A stretch of 64,000 nucleotides of DNA from Defluviitalea saccharophila (GTDB lineage: Bacteria; Bacillota; Clostridia; Lachnospirales; Defluviitaleaceae), in contig NZ_CP121687.1 of the NCBI RefSeq assembly GCF_038396635.1, positions 2,108,001-2,172,000 on the forward strand, written 5' to 3'. Made by a program: the position numbers and the translations under genes. Each line of letters opens with the position of its first letter. Within the stretch, counting starts at the first letter, position 1. Below are positions 7,263-16,718 of this stretch, piece by piece. Below the pieces are notes generated by a model. The model was not told the DNA's origin. It did no database searches and saw nothing but the letters and a program-made list of their open reading frames with translations.

Positions 7263-8594
7263 ATGAACCCATATGGATTTCGAAAGTGGGTGGTGGGTGT
7301 CGAGGAAAAGGTGCCTCTGATTAACGGGAAGCGCGTTATAGGGATTAATTTTGACAATGGAGCTACCACCCCTCCTCTTGTTTCGGTGATGGCTGCGGTT
7401 AATCGCTTTGTTCCCTGGTATTCCTCTGTTCATAGAGGAACTGGATATAAATCAAGACTTTCTTCACAGATTTATGAAGATGGAAGGAAAGTTGTCTGCG
7501 ATTTTGTTGGAGCAGATCCAAAAAGGGATGTCGTTATCTTTACAAATAATACTACCCAAGCCATTAATAAAGCCGCTAAAAAATTAGGAGAAAAAGGGGG
7601 AAAAGAGGTTGTATTATCTACAGCTATGGAGCATCATTCCAACGATTTACCTTGGCGTGATAAGTTCCATGTGGACTATGTTGGAATCGATGGGGATGGA
7701 CGACTGGATATGGAAGATCTGGAGCGCAAGCTTAAAAAATACGAAGGAAAAGTAAAGCTTGTTACCATGACAGGGGCCTCCAACGTATCCGGTTATATTA
7801 ATCCAATTCACAAGGCAGCAAGAATGGCTCATCAATACGGCGCAAAAATATTCATAGACGGAGCACAGCTCGTTCCTCATACCTATGTGGATATGAAGTC
7901 ACACAGGGATCCTGAACACATAGACTTTTTGGCATTTTCTGCCCATAAATTGTATGCGCCTTTTGGCATCGGGGTGTTAATCGGACCTAAGGAAGTTTTT
8001 CTAGGAGAACCTTCTTCCGATCCCGGCGGAGGAACGGTTAAATTTGTTACCCATGATGAAGTGGTATGGAATGATCCGCCTCAGAATGAAGAGGGAGGCT
8101 CTCCCAATGTCATCGGGGTTATAGCCCTTATACAGGCTATAAAAACCCTGAGTGAAATTGGAATGCATACTATAGAAGCTTATGAAAGACAATTAACGGC
8201 ATATACCATTTATAGATTAAGTCAAATCCCCGATATAGAAATATACGGAGATATTTATAATATAAAAGATAGATTAGGTATTATTTCTTTTAATATTAGA
8301 GGGGTTTCCCATCAAGTTACGGCATTGTCCCTGTCTTATGAAGGAGGCATTGCCGTTAGAAACGGCTGCTTTTGTGCCCATCCTTACATTCAGAAACTTT
8401 TAAAGATGTCAAAAGAAGAAGTAAAAGCTTACGTAAAAGATGAAACAAGAACCCGACCGGGGATGGTCAGGATCAGTTTAGGGCTTTATAACACTTTCCA
8501 TGAGATAGACCGTTTAGCTGCATTATTAGAGCGTATTGTACGGAATAAAAAATATTATATAGATAAATATGAAGGATTGGACCAATTACTATGA
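7263..8594 (+). CDS. Class V aminotransferase, cysteine-desulfurase-like (SufS/NifS/Csd-related)
   Basis: 443 residues from ATG 7263 (GGGGGTAGG upstream; an earlier in-frame TTG at 7239 lies before it). INFDNGATTPPL near the N-terminus, FTNNTTQAINKAA, EHHSNDLPW, FIDGAQLVPH and SAHKLYAPFGIGVLIG (PLP lysine K229) are hallmarks of fold-type I class V enzymes. RNGCFCAHPY carries two cysteines (C369, C371) near where desulfurases hold the persulfide Cys. Followed by a DsrE-like sulfur-carrier protein, so sulfur mobilisation is likely. Not linked to sufU/iscU, so Fe-S assembly is not indicated. Confidence 0.75.
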   Translation: MNPYGFRKWVVGVEEKVPLINGKRVIGINFDNGATTPPLVSVMAAVNRFVPWYSSVHRGTGYKSRLSSQIYEDGRKVVCDFVGADPKRDVVIFTNNTTQAINKAAKKLGEKGGKEVVLSTAMEHHSNDLPWRDKFHVDYVGIDGDGRLDMEDLERKLKKYEGKVKLVTMTGASNVSGYINPIHKAARMAHQYGAKIFIDGAQLVPHTYVDMKSHRDPEHIDFLAFSAHKLYAPFGIGVLIGPKEVFLGEPSSDPGGGTVKFVTHDEVVWNDPPQNEEGGSPNVIGVIALIQAIKTLSEIGMHTIEAYERQLTAYTIYRLSQIPDIEIYGDIYNIKDRLGIISFNIRGVSHQVTALSLSYEGGIAVRNGCFCAHPYIQKLLKMSKEEVKAYVKDETRTRPGMVRISLGLYNTFHEIDRLAALLERIVRNKKYYIDKYEGLDQLL

Positions 8595-8600
8595 AGATTT

Positions 8601-8629
8601 AAAGGGCGAACTATATTCGTCCTTTTATT
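8601..8629 (+). terminator. Intrinsic terminator after the class V aminotransferase
   Basis: AAAGGGCGAA (8601-8610) pairs with TTCGTCCTTT (8616-8625) with one G-T pair, followed by TATTTA. Confidence 0.7.
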
Positions 8630-8724
8630 TATGGGTCGTATGATCCAGTTTTGAATGAATTTTATTATTAAATATTGGATAAGAGGACAAACTACTAGTA
8701 AAATTCCAAAGGAGATGATACAAG

Positions 8725-9201
8725 TTGAGTAAAAAATTAAATCTGCTTATGTTTAGCGGGGATTATGATAAGGCGCTGGCTGCTCTTATTTTGGCCAATA
8801 CGGCAAGAGATATGGATATGGAAGTAACCATATTTTTTGCATTTTGGGGACTCTTTTTGCTTCGAACGGGAGAAGGCGGCAATACGGAAGAGAAAACGCC
8901 CTATGAAAAACTATTTGGGATGATGACCCCTAAAGGACCGGAAGAACTGCCTCTTTCTAAGATGAATTTCAGCGGGTTAGGCAAGAAAATGCTTCTTGAT
9001 ATGATGGAAGAAGACGGGGCACCAAGGCTTATAGATTTTCTAAACGGTGCAAGAAAAAGGGGAGTCAATTTTTACGGATGTAAGCTTTCCATGGAAATTA
9101 TGGGTATTACAAAAGAAGAACTTATCCCTGAGTTAGAGGTAATAGAAGCCAAAGACTACCTCAAAGATGCCCTTGAATCGGATATCCAGCTTTTTATTTG
9201 A
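8725..9201 (+). CDS. DsrE/DsrF-like sulfur relay protein
   Basis: 158 residues, start TTG 8725 after GGAGATGA. LNLLMFSGDYDKALAALILANTAR and DMEVTIFFAFWGLFLL are the core of the DsrE/F-like (DUF in peroxiredoxin-like DrsE) family; a Cys in GVNFYGCKLSMEIMGI is at the position of the conserved persulfide-carrying Cys. Members transfer sulfane sulfur between proteins. It lies 130 nt after a cysteine-desulfurase-like gene, fitting donor and carrier roles (inference). Confidence 0.7.
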   Translation: MSKKLNLLMFSGDYDKALAALILANTARDMDMEVTIFFAFWGLFLLRTGEGGNTEEKTPYEKLFGMMTPKGPEELPLSKMNFSGLGKKMLLDMMEEDGAPRLIDFLNGARKRGVNFYGCKLSMEIMGITKEELIPELEVIEAKDYLKDALESDIQLFI

Positions 9202-9238
9202 CCATAGAACAAATTTTATCTAATGTCCTAAAAATATA

Positions 9239-9266
9239 TTTACAAATTTACTTATAGAGGTATAAT
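9239..9266 (+). promoter_or_regulatory. SigA-type promoter of the PAS histidine kinase
   Basis: TTTACA (9239-9244), 16-nt spacer, TATAAT (9261-9266). Confidence 0.65.
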
Positions 9267-9345
9267 GAAGGTATACGGTATTCAAAAAAATTGATAAATT
9301 TTACTGGTTTTAGGGGGTGATAATATAGATAATAGATTTATTCAT

Positions 9346-10968
9346 ATGGATTTTACAGAACTGGAAAAGGGCCAAGCCTGGCTGGGCATAGCCATGGAAG
9401 GAGCCAATGACGGTTTCTGGGGATTGGACATACCTCAAAATAGAATATACTATAGCGGAAGCTTTAGGGAGTATTTTGATGGGGATAAATCTACTATGTA
9501 TATTCCCTTTGAGTTTTTAAAAGAACTCGTACATCCCCTGGATTTTGGATATTTTAAAGATTCTGTAGAACGTTATCTAAAAAAAGAAATACCTGTTTTT
9601 AAAGTAGAATGCAGGATATTGGCTTATTCTGGAAGCTACGAATGGGTTCTTGTTCAAGGAAAAGGTATTTGGAATGAAAATAATGAGCCCCTGTATCTTG
9701 CAGGATCTTATACCTTGCTTAAAGATTTCAAAAATGCAGCGAACTACCATTATGACACAGAAAAAAGATTAAAAGAGACATCGGCGCTATTAAATACGAT
9801 TTTTGACAGCATACCTGATCCTATTTACATCAAAGATACGGAGGACAGGATTATTAAGTGCAATGCAGCAGCCCTTTCTCTTTGGGGGTTTGCCAGTGAA
9901 GACATTATTGGGAAAAGGTGTACGGATATTAAAATGTGCCATAAGCCTTGCCGTGAGTCTATAACAAAAAAGGCATGTCAATCCAAAGAGATTACAAGAG
10001 TACAAAAATATATAAAGCAATCGGAAAAATGGGTTGATATCATGGCCTATCCCGTTTTAGACAAAGATACCAATGAAGTTCGACTTCTAATTGAGCATGT
10101 TAAAGATATCACAGACTTAAAAAAAGCAGAAATGATTCTTCAGGAAAATATAAAATGCCAGGAAAAGTTACTTCAAGAAGCCGAAAGGACTAATAAAATT
10201 AAAACAGAGTATTTTGCAAACGTATCCCATGAATTAAAAACACCTTTAAATATTATTCTGTCCACACTACAACTTTTAGAAGCCTTCTATTTGCCTTCTC
10301 AGAAAACAAGCAAGTATACAAATATCATGAAACAAAATTGCTACAGACTCCTCCGTCTCTTAAACAATATTATTGATATGACAAAGATTGAATCGGGATT
10401 TTTTAAATTACATTTAGAAAATGCCGACATTGTTAATGTTGTAAAACAGATTACTTTGTCTGTAGAGCAATACATAAAAAATAAATCTATTAATCTCATA
10501 TTTGAAAGTAAAATTGATCAGCAAATAATGGCTTTTGATGCAGAAAAAATAGAGAGAATTATGTTAAATCTTTTATCCAATTCTGCCAAATTTACCCCTC
10601 CGGGAGGAGATATCAAAGTAGGCATAGAAGGAAAGGCCGAAAGCATTCTTATATCCGTAAAAGACACTGGTGTCGGAATACCGCCTAAAAAACAAAGTTT
10701 GATTTTCCAAAGATTTGGTCAGGTAGATTCCAATGCTACAAGGCAGCATGAAGGAAGTGGAATAGGGTTATCTCTTGTTAAATCTTTAGTAGAAATGCAT
10801 AACGGAATCATTCGTTTTCATAGTGAAGAGCAAAAAGGCACAGAATTTATCATAGAACTTCCTATCAAAACCGTTCAGAAAGAAACAAAGAAAACCATTA
10901 ATAATGAAAATAACAGCTATAAAAAAGTAGAAATTCTTAATATAGAGCTTTCGGATATTTATGAATAG
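9346..10968 (+). CDS. PAS-domain sensor histidine kinase
   Basis: 540 residues from the first ATG. Two PAS/PAC regions (about residues 1-130 and 140-265, the second with AALSLWGFASEDIIGKRC), then HisKA with YFANVSHELKTPLNIIL, and a HATPase domain with NLLSNSAKFTPPGG, DTGVGIP and GSGIGLSLVKSLVEMHNG. No membrane segments, so it is a cytoplasmic sensor; the Cys cluster KMCHKPCRESITKKAC in the second PAS might bind a metal or sense redox (inference). No response regulator is adjacent. The best ribosome binding site (GGGGGTGA, 9313-9320) lies 26 nt before the ATG, so translation may begin at the in-frame ATA 9325. Confidence 0.85.
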   Translation: MDFTELEKGQAWLGIAMEGANDGFWGLDIPQNRIYYSGSFREYFDGDKSTMYIPFEFLKELVHPLDFGYFKDSVERYLKKEIPVFKVECRILAYSGSYEWVLVQGKGIWNENNEPLYLAGSYTLLKDFKNAANYHYDTEKRLKETSALLNTIFDSIPDPIYIKDTEDRIIKCNAAALSLWGFASEDIIGKRCTDIKMCHKPCRESITKKACQSKEITRVQKYIKQSEKWVDIMAYPVLDKDTNEVRLLIEHVKDITDLKKAEMILQENIKCQEKLLQEAERTNKIKTEYFANVSHELKTPLNIILSTLQLLEAFYLPSQKTSKYTNIMKQNCYRLLRLLNNIIDMTKIESGFFKLHLENADIVNVVKQITLSVEQYIKNKSINLIFESKIDQQIMAFDAEKIERIMLNLLSNSAKFTPPGGDIKVGIEGKAESILISVKDTGVGIPPKKQSLIFQRFGQVDSNATRQHEGSGIGLSLVKSLVEMHNGIIRFHSEEQKGTEFIIELPIKTVQKETKKTINNENNSYKKVEILNIELSDIYE

Positions 10969-11001
10969 CCCCACAGAATATTTATTCTGTAGGCTTTTTT
11001 T
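10968..11001 (+). terminator. Intrinsic terminator after the PAS histidine kinase
   Basis: ACAGAATATTTATTCTGT hairpin flanked by GCC/GGC, followed by seven T; the stem begins at the stop codon. Confidence 0.88.
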
Positions 11002-11031
11002 AATTTCCATAAAAAAGTTAAAAAAATATAT

Positions 11032-11059
11032 TTGCAAATTGAAAGCTACGTGGTATAAT
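11032..11059 (+). promoter_or_regulatory. Promoter of gdhA (extended -10)
   Basis: TTGCAA (11032-11037), 16-nt spacer, TATAAT (11054-11059) preceded by TGG, an extended -10 form. Confidence 0.7.
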
Positions 11060-11090
11060 GTTGCCGATGTCAGACAATTAGGTATAATGA

Positions 11091-12485
<1,395 letters not shown>

Positions 12486-12532
12486 TCTCATATCCAAATT
12501 GATTTAGGGATATAATTTATGTATAATGTAAT

Positions 12533-12569
12533 AAAGCCTTATTTGTAATTTTCAAATAAGGCTTTTCTA
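12533..12569 (+). terminator. Intrinsic terminator after gdhA
   Basis: AAAGCCTTATTTG (12533-12545) pairs perfectly with CAAATAAGGCTTT (12553-12565), 7-nt loop, followed by TCTATT. Confidence 0.85.
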
Positions 12570-12600
12570 TTATTGATTCATTTATAGAGGGGATGTAAGA

Positions 12601-13434
12601 ATGTATAAGATTTTAAAAAAGGAAAAACTGAACGAAGCTGTTGAGCTAATGGAAGTTCATGCACCCTTTGTTGCACGAAGCTGTGAACCTGGACAGTTCA
12701 TCATTCTTAGGGCAGATGAAAAAGGCGAAAGAATTCCGTTAACGATTGCAGATTATGATAGAGAAAAAGAAACCGTTACAATCATTTATCAAGTGGTTGG
12801 ATACTCTACTCAATTATTAAGCAGTAAGCAAGTGGGGGATACGATCCCTGATTTTGTAGGACCCTTAGGAAAACCTTCTGAGCTTAAAAAACATAAAAGA
12901 GTTTTAGGAATTGGCGGAGGGGTTGGCGCTGCACCCCTATATCCTCAAATTCGCAAACTGAGTGAAATGGGCGTATCCGTAGATGTCATTTTAGGAGGAA
13001 GAAGCAAGGAATTTATTATCCTTGATAAAGAATTTGAAGCGATCTGCGATAATGTATATTACGCAACCGATGATGGTACAAAAGGCAAGAAAGGATTTGT
13101 AACCGATATACTGAATGATTTATTAAATGAAGGCAAGGAATATGATGAAGTGATCGCCATAGGGCCTCTTGTAATGATGAGAGCAGTCGTTAATATTACC
13201 AAACCTAAAAACATACCAACGGCAGTATCTCTCAATCCGATTATGATTGATGGAACAGGAATGTGTGGTGGATGCAGAGTGACTGTTGGCGGAGAAACAA
13301 AATTTGCCTGTGTGGATGGACCGGATTTTGATGGTCTATTGGTGGATTTTGATGAATGTATGAGAAGGCAGGGAATGTATAAGGAAGAAGAACATTCTTG
13401 CCGCATTGGATTAGGAGGAAATTCGCATGCCTAA
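12601..13434 (+). CDS. nfnA: NfnA, electron-bifurcating transhydrogenase small subunit
   Basis: 277 residues. FAD-binding reductase fold (IPLTIADYDREKETVTIIYQVVG), NAD-binding GIGGGVGAAPLYPQIRKL, and a C-terminal [2Fe-2S] motif DGTGMCGGCRVTVGGETKFACVDGP as in sulfide dehydrogenase/dihydroorotate-dehydrogenase electron-transfer subunits. With the next gene it forms NfnAB, which couples NADH and reduced ferredoxin oxidation to NADP+ reduction. It overlaps nfnB by 8 nt. The NADPH link to gdhA upstream supports Nfn rather than a sulfide dehydrogenase. Confidence 0.9.
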   Translation: MYKILKKEKLNEAVELMEVHAPFVARSCEPGQFIILRADEKGERIPLTIADYDREKETVTIIYQVVGYSTQLLSSKQVGDTIPDFVGPLGKPSELKKHKRVLGIGGGVGAAPLYPQIRKLSEMGVSVDVILGGRSKEFIILDKEFEAICDNVYYATDDGTKGKKGFVTDILNDLLNEGKEYDEVIAIGPLVMMRAVVNITKPKNIPTAVSLNPIMIDGTGMCGGCRVTVGGETKFACVDGPDFDGLLVDFDECMRRQGMYKEEEHSCRIGLGGNSHA

Positions 13435-14824
13435 TATGAGTTTAAAGAAAGTAGCAATGCCTGAACAAGATCCCAATGTAAGAAATAAAAACTTTAATGA
13501 AGTGGCTCTTGGATATACCAAAGAACAAGCAATGGAAGAAGCAACAAGATGTCTTAATTGTAAACATAAACCCTGTGTATCCGGATGCCCTGTGAATGTG
13601 CCCATACCAGAGTTTATTAAGGAAGTAGCAGAGGGCAACTTTGAAAAAGCTTATGAACTCATTACTTCAGAAAATAACCTTCCGGCAATCTGCGGTAGGG
13701 TATGTCCTCAAGAAAACCAATGTGAAGGCGTATGTGTCAGAGGAATAAAAGGAGAACCCGTAGGCATTGGAAGACTTGAAAGATTTGTTGCCGACTATCA
13801 TATGCAGAATGCAGAGAAAAAGCCAGCACAGATTTCAAAAAACGGCATAAAAGTTGCAGTGGTAGGGGGAGGTCCTGCAGGACTTACCTGTGCCGGAGAT
13901 TTGGCTAAATTAGGCTATGATGTGACCATTTTTGAAGCTTTACACGCCTTAGGCGGCGTATTGATGTACGGAATTCCAGAGTTTCGTCTTCCAAAAGCAT
14001 TGGTTGAAAAAGAAATAGAAACTATAGTAGATTTAGGAGTTAAAATCAATAAAAATGTTGTAGTGGGCCGTTCCATTACGATTGATGAATTATTTGAAGA
14101 AAGCTACAAAGCAGTCTTTGTTGGAAGCGGTGCCGGTCTGCCTAAATTTATGGGTATTGAAGGGGAAAGTCTAAACGGCGTTTATGCTGCCAATGAATTT
14201 TTAACCCGAGTAAATTTAATGAGAGCATATGATTTCCCCAACAGCCCTACCCCTGTAAAGGTCGGCAGCAAAGTTGCTGTTATTGGCGGTGGGAATGTTG
14301 CTATGGATGCAGCAAGAACTGCAAAAAGACTTGGGGCAGACGAAGTTTACATCATTTATCGCCGCGGAGAAGAAGAACTTCCTGCAAGAAAAGAAGAAAT
14401 CCATCATGCCAAAGAAGAAGGCATCATATTTAAACTGCTTACAAATCCAAAGAAAATTCATGGCGAAAACGGTTGGGTAAAGGCTATAGAATGTGTAGAA
14501 ATGGGTCTTGGAGAACCGGACGAATCAGGAAGAAGAAGACCTGTTGAAGTGGAAGGAAGCAATTTTGTCATGGATATGGATACAGTGATTATAGCCATTG
14601 GGCAAAGTCCTAATCCGCTTATTCGTCAAACGACTCCGGGCTTAGATACCCACAAATGGGGCGGCATTATTGTAGAAGAAGAAACCATGCACACTAGCAA
14701 AGAAAATGTCTATGCCGGAGGAGACGTGGTGACTGGTGCTGCTACCGTTATTTTAGCCATGGGTGCAGGTAAAAAAGCGGCAAAGTCGATCCATGAAAAG
14801 ATCCAAAGCACAATAAATGCATAA
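13427..14824 (+). CDS. nfnB: NfnB, electron-bifurcating transhydrogenase large subunit (GltD-like)
   Basis: 465 residues. N-terminal double [4Fe-4S] region CLNCKHKPCVSGCPVNVPIPEF and ICGRVCPQENQCEGVC, FAD-binding VAVVGGGPAGLTCAGDLAKLGYDV, NADP-binding VAVIGGGNVAMDAARTAKRLGADE and the C-terminal VYAGGDVVTGAATVILAMGAGKKAA. Same fold as glutamate synthase small subunit, but no large subunit is nearby and nfnA is fused in operon, so NfnB is preferred. Confidence 0.92.
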   Translation: MPNMSLKKVAMPEQDPNVRNKNFNEVALGYTKEQAMEEATRCLNCKHKPCVSGCPVNVPIPEFIKEVAEGNFEKAYELITSENNLPAICGRVCPQENQCEGVCVRGIKGEPVGIGRLERFVADYHMQNAEKKPAQISKNGIKVAVVGGGPAGLTCAGDLAKLGYDVTIFEALHALGGVLMYGIPEFRLPKALVEKEIETIVDLGVKINKNVVVGRSITIDELFEESYKAVFVGSGAGLPKFMGIEGESLNGVYAANEFLTRVNLMRAYDFPNSPTPVKVGSKVAVIGGGNVAMDAARTAKRLGADEVYIIYRRGEEELPARKEEIHHAKEEGIIFKLLTNPKKIHGENGWVKAIECVEMGLGEPDESGRRRPVEVEGSNFVMDMDTVIIAIGQSPNPLIRQTTPGLDTHKWGGIIVEEETMHTSKENVYAGGDVVTGAATVILAMGAGKKAAKSIHEKIQSTINA

Positions 14825-14840
14825 AATAGCTTTTTTCATA

Positions 14841-14870
14841 AGCGGGGAACTAGCTTCCCCGCTCATTTTG
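14841..14870 (+). terminator. Intrinsic terminator after nfnB
   Basis: AGCGGGGAA (14841-14849) pairs with TTCCCCGCT (14855-14863), followed by CATTTTGC; palindromic element copy b starts directly afterwards. Confidence 0.8.
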
Positions 14871-14910
14871 CTGCATAGAAAATTCCTTCAGATTTCCTAT
14901 TTAATAAAAG
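14871..14910 (+). repeat. Terminator-associated palindromic element, copy b
   Basis: CTGCATAGAAAATTCC, then TTCAGATTTCCTATTTAATAAAAG. A diverged copy of the family, just after the nfnB terminator. Confidence 0.6.
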
Positions 14911-14978
14911 TACAAACTACTAGACAAACCAAGTATTCTATGGTAAAATACATTGTTGTTCGGACAATTAAATACTGT

Positions 14979-15050
14979 TGGGTAGTCGCCAAGCGGTAAG
15001 GCACAGGATTCTGACTCCTGCATCCGAAGGTTCGAATCCTTCCTACCCAG
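14979..15050 (+). tRNA. tRNA-Gln (anticodon CTG)
   Basis: 72 nt. Acceptor TGGGTAG (14979-14985) pairs with CTACCCA (15043-15049), discriminator G. Anticodon arm CAGGA-TTCTGAC-TCCTG gives CTG, reading CAG. The T-arm contains GGTTCGAATCC. No CCA is encoded. Confidence 0.93.
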
Positions 15051-15056
15051 ATATAG

Positions 15057-15140
15057 GCGGATGTGGCGGAATTGGCAGACGCAGCAGACTCAAAATCTGC
15101 CGGTGGCAACACCGTGGGGGTTCGACTCCCTTCATCCGCA
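15057..15140 (+). tRNA. tRNA-Leu (anticodon CAA)
   Basis: 84 nt with a long variable arm. Acceptor GCGGATG pairs with CATCCGC, discriminator A. Anticodon arm GCAGA-CTCAAAA-TCTGC gives CAA, reading UUG. No CCA is encoded. It lies 6 nt after tRNA-Gln, so both come from one transcript. Confidence 0.93.
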
Positions 15141-15148
15141 TTAAGAAC

Positions 15149-15176
15149 AGAGCACTTTTAAGTGCTCTATTTTTTT
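15149..15176 (+). terminator. Intrinsic terminator of the tRNA pair
   Basis: AGAGCACTTTTAAGTGCTCT self-complementary hairpin followed by ATTTTTTT. Confidence 0.9.
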
Positions 15177-15268
15177 AGCTTAAAACACCAATGCATACTA
15201 TTTTAAACAGGTGGAATAAATAAAGAAAAGATGTAAGAAAATATTTAAAAATAACTTATTAAAATGGG

Positions 15269-15297
15269 TTGAAAAAGTTCTAAGAATCCATTATAAT
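15269..15297 (+). promoter_or_regulatory. Promoter of xylA
   Basis: TTGAAA (15269-15274), 17-nt spacer, TATAAT (15292-15297). It is flanked by two direct copies of TTATTAAAAT (15256-15265 and 15307-15316), 51 nt apart, a possible operator pair. Confidence 0.75.
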
Positions 15298-15343
15298 AGA
15301 ATTAAGTTATTAAAATCAATTTAAAAAGCCTGGAGGGGATCTA

Positions 15344-16660
15344 ATGAGAGAATATTTCGAAGGTATTAAGAAGATACCATATGAAGGACCTAAATCTACT
15401 AATCCTTTGGCGTTTAAATACTACGATCCAGAGAAAGTAGTTGCAGGTAAACCTATGAAGGATCATTTCAGATTTGCAATGAGCTATTGGCATACCTTAA
15501 CCGCAATGGGCGCTGATATGTTTGGAGATGGTACAGCACAAAGACCATGGTCAGGAAAAGAAGGCATGGAGCTGGCTAAGGCAAGGGCAGAAGCAGGATT
15601 CGAATTTATGAGCAAATTAGGAATCGAATATTTCTGCTTCCATGATCTTGATATTGCACCGGAAGGCAATTCTTTAGAAGAAAAATTTGCTTACTTAGAT
15701 GAAATCTCCGATTATATCTTAGAATTAATGAAGAAAACAGGCATCAAATGCTTATGGGGGACAACCAATGCATTCAGCAATCCAAGATTCGTTCATGGAG
15801 CATCTACTTCTCCTAATGCAGATGTATTTGCGATTGCAGCTGCCCAAGTTAAAAAAGCCATTGATATTACTAAGAAATTTGGCGGAGAAAACTATGTATT
15901 CTGGGGCGGAAGAGAAGGCTATGAAACACTCCTTAACACCAATACAGCTTTAGAACAGGACAATTATGCAAGATTCTTGCAAATGGCAGTAGATTATGCT
16001 AAGAAGATTGGATTTACAGGCCAATTCTTAATCGAACCTAAACCAAAAGAACCTACAAAACATCAATACGATTTTGATACCATGACTGTTTTAGGTTTCT
16101 TAAGAAAATATAACTTACAAGATCATTTCAAAATGAATATAGAAGCGAACCATGCTACTTTGGCAGGACATACTTTCCAACATGAACTTAATATGGCCAG
16201 AATTAACGGCGTATTGGGAAGTATTGATGCAAACCAGGGAGATATGTTATTAGGATGGGATACAGACCAATTCCCAACCAATATCTACGACGCTGTTTTA
16301 GCGATGTATGAAGTACTTAAAAACGGAGGAATCGCACCGGGAGGCTTTAACTTCGATGCGAAGGTAAGAAGAGGTTCCTTTGAAGTGGAAGACTTATTCA
16401 TCGGATACATTGTTGGTATGGATACTTTTGCAAGGGGTCTTATTATTGCGGACAGATTGCTTCAGGACAGAGTATTAGAAAGCTTTATTGAAGAAAGATA
16501 TGCAAGTTACAATGAAGGTATAGGAAAAGATATCGTGGAAAATAAAGTAGGCTTTGAAGAATTAACAGCTTATGCCCTTAAACATGATAAGGTTGTTAAC
16601 AAATCAGGCAGACAGGAATTGTTAGAGGATAAAATTAATCAATATATTTATACTATATAA
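15344..16660 (+). CDS. xylA: Xylose isomerase
   Basis: 438 residues, the class II length with the extended N-terminus. Catalytic and metal-site blocks are intact: [84 protein letters not shown] and [18 protein letters not shown]. Converts D-xylose to D-xylulose. ATG follows CTGGAGGGGATCT. 58 nt upstream of xylB, so co-transcribed. No xylR lies nearby; regulation probably acts at the upstream repeats. Confidence 0.97.
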   Translation: MREYFEGIKKIPYEGPKSTNPLAFKYYDPEKVVAGKPMKDHFRFAMSYWHTLTAMGADMFGDGTAQRPWSGKEGMELAKARAEAGFEFMSKLGIEYFCFHDLDIAPEGNSLEEKFAYLDEISDYILELMKKTGIKCLWGTTNAFSNPRFVHGASTSPNADVFAIAAAQVKKAIDITKKFGGENYVFWGGREGYETLLNTNTALEQDNYARFLQMAVDYAKKIGFTGQFLIEPKPKEPTKHQYDFDTMTVLGFLRKYNLQDHFKMNIEANHATLAGHTFQHELNMARINGVLGSIDANQGDMLLGWDTDQFPTNIYDAVLAMYEVLKNGGIAPGGFNFDAKVRRGSFEVEDLFIGYIVGMDTFARGLIIADRLLQDRVLESFIEERYASYNEGIGKDIVENKVGFEELTAYALKHDKVVNKSGRQELLEDKINQYIYTI

Positions 16661-16718
16661 TGCTTCATAAAAATTTATAATACGGGTTGCCATCAGGCAA
16701 CCCTTAAGGAGGATTAGC

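Noticed and set aside
12601-14824. Sulfide dehydrogenase/glutamate synthase small subunit
   Set aside because: The fused operon of both subunits with intact [2Fe-2S] and [4Fe-4S] motifs beside gdhA fits NfnAB better; no glutamate synthase large subunit is nearby.
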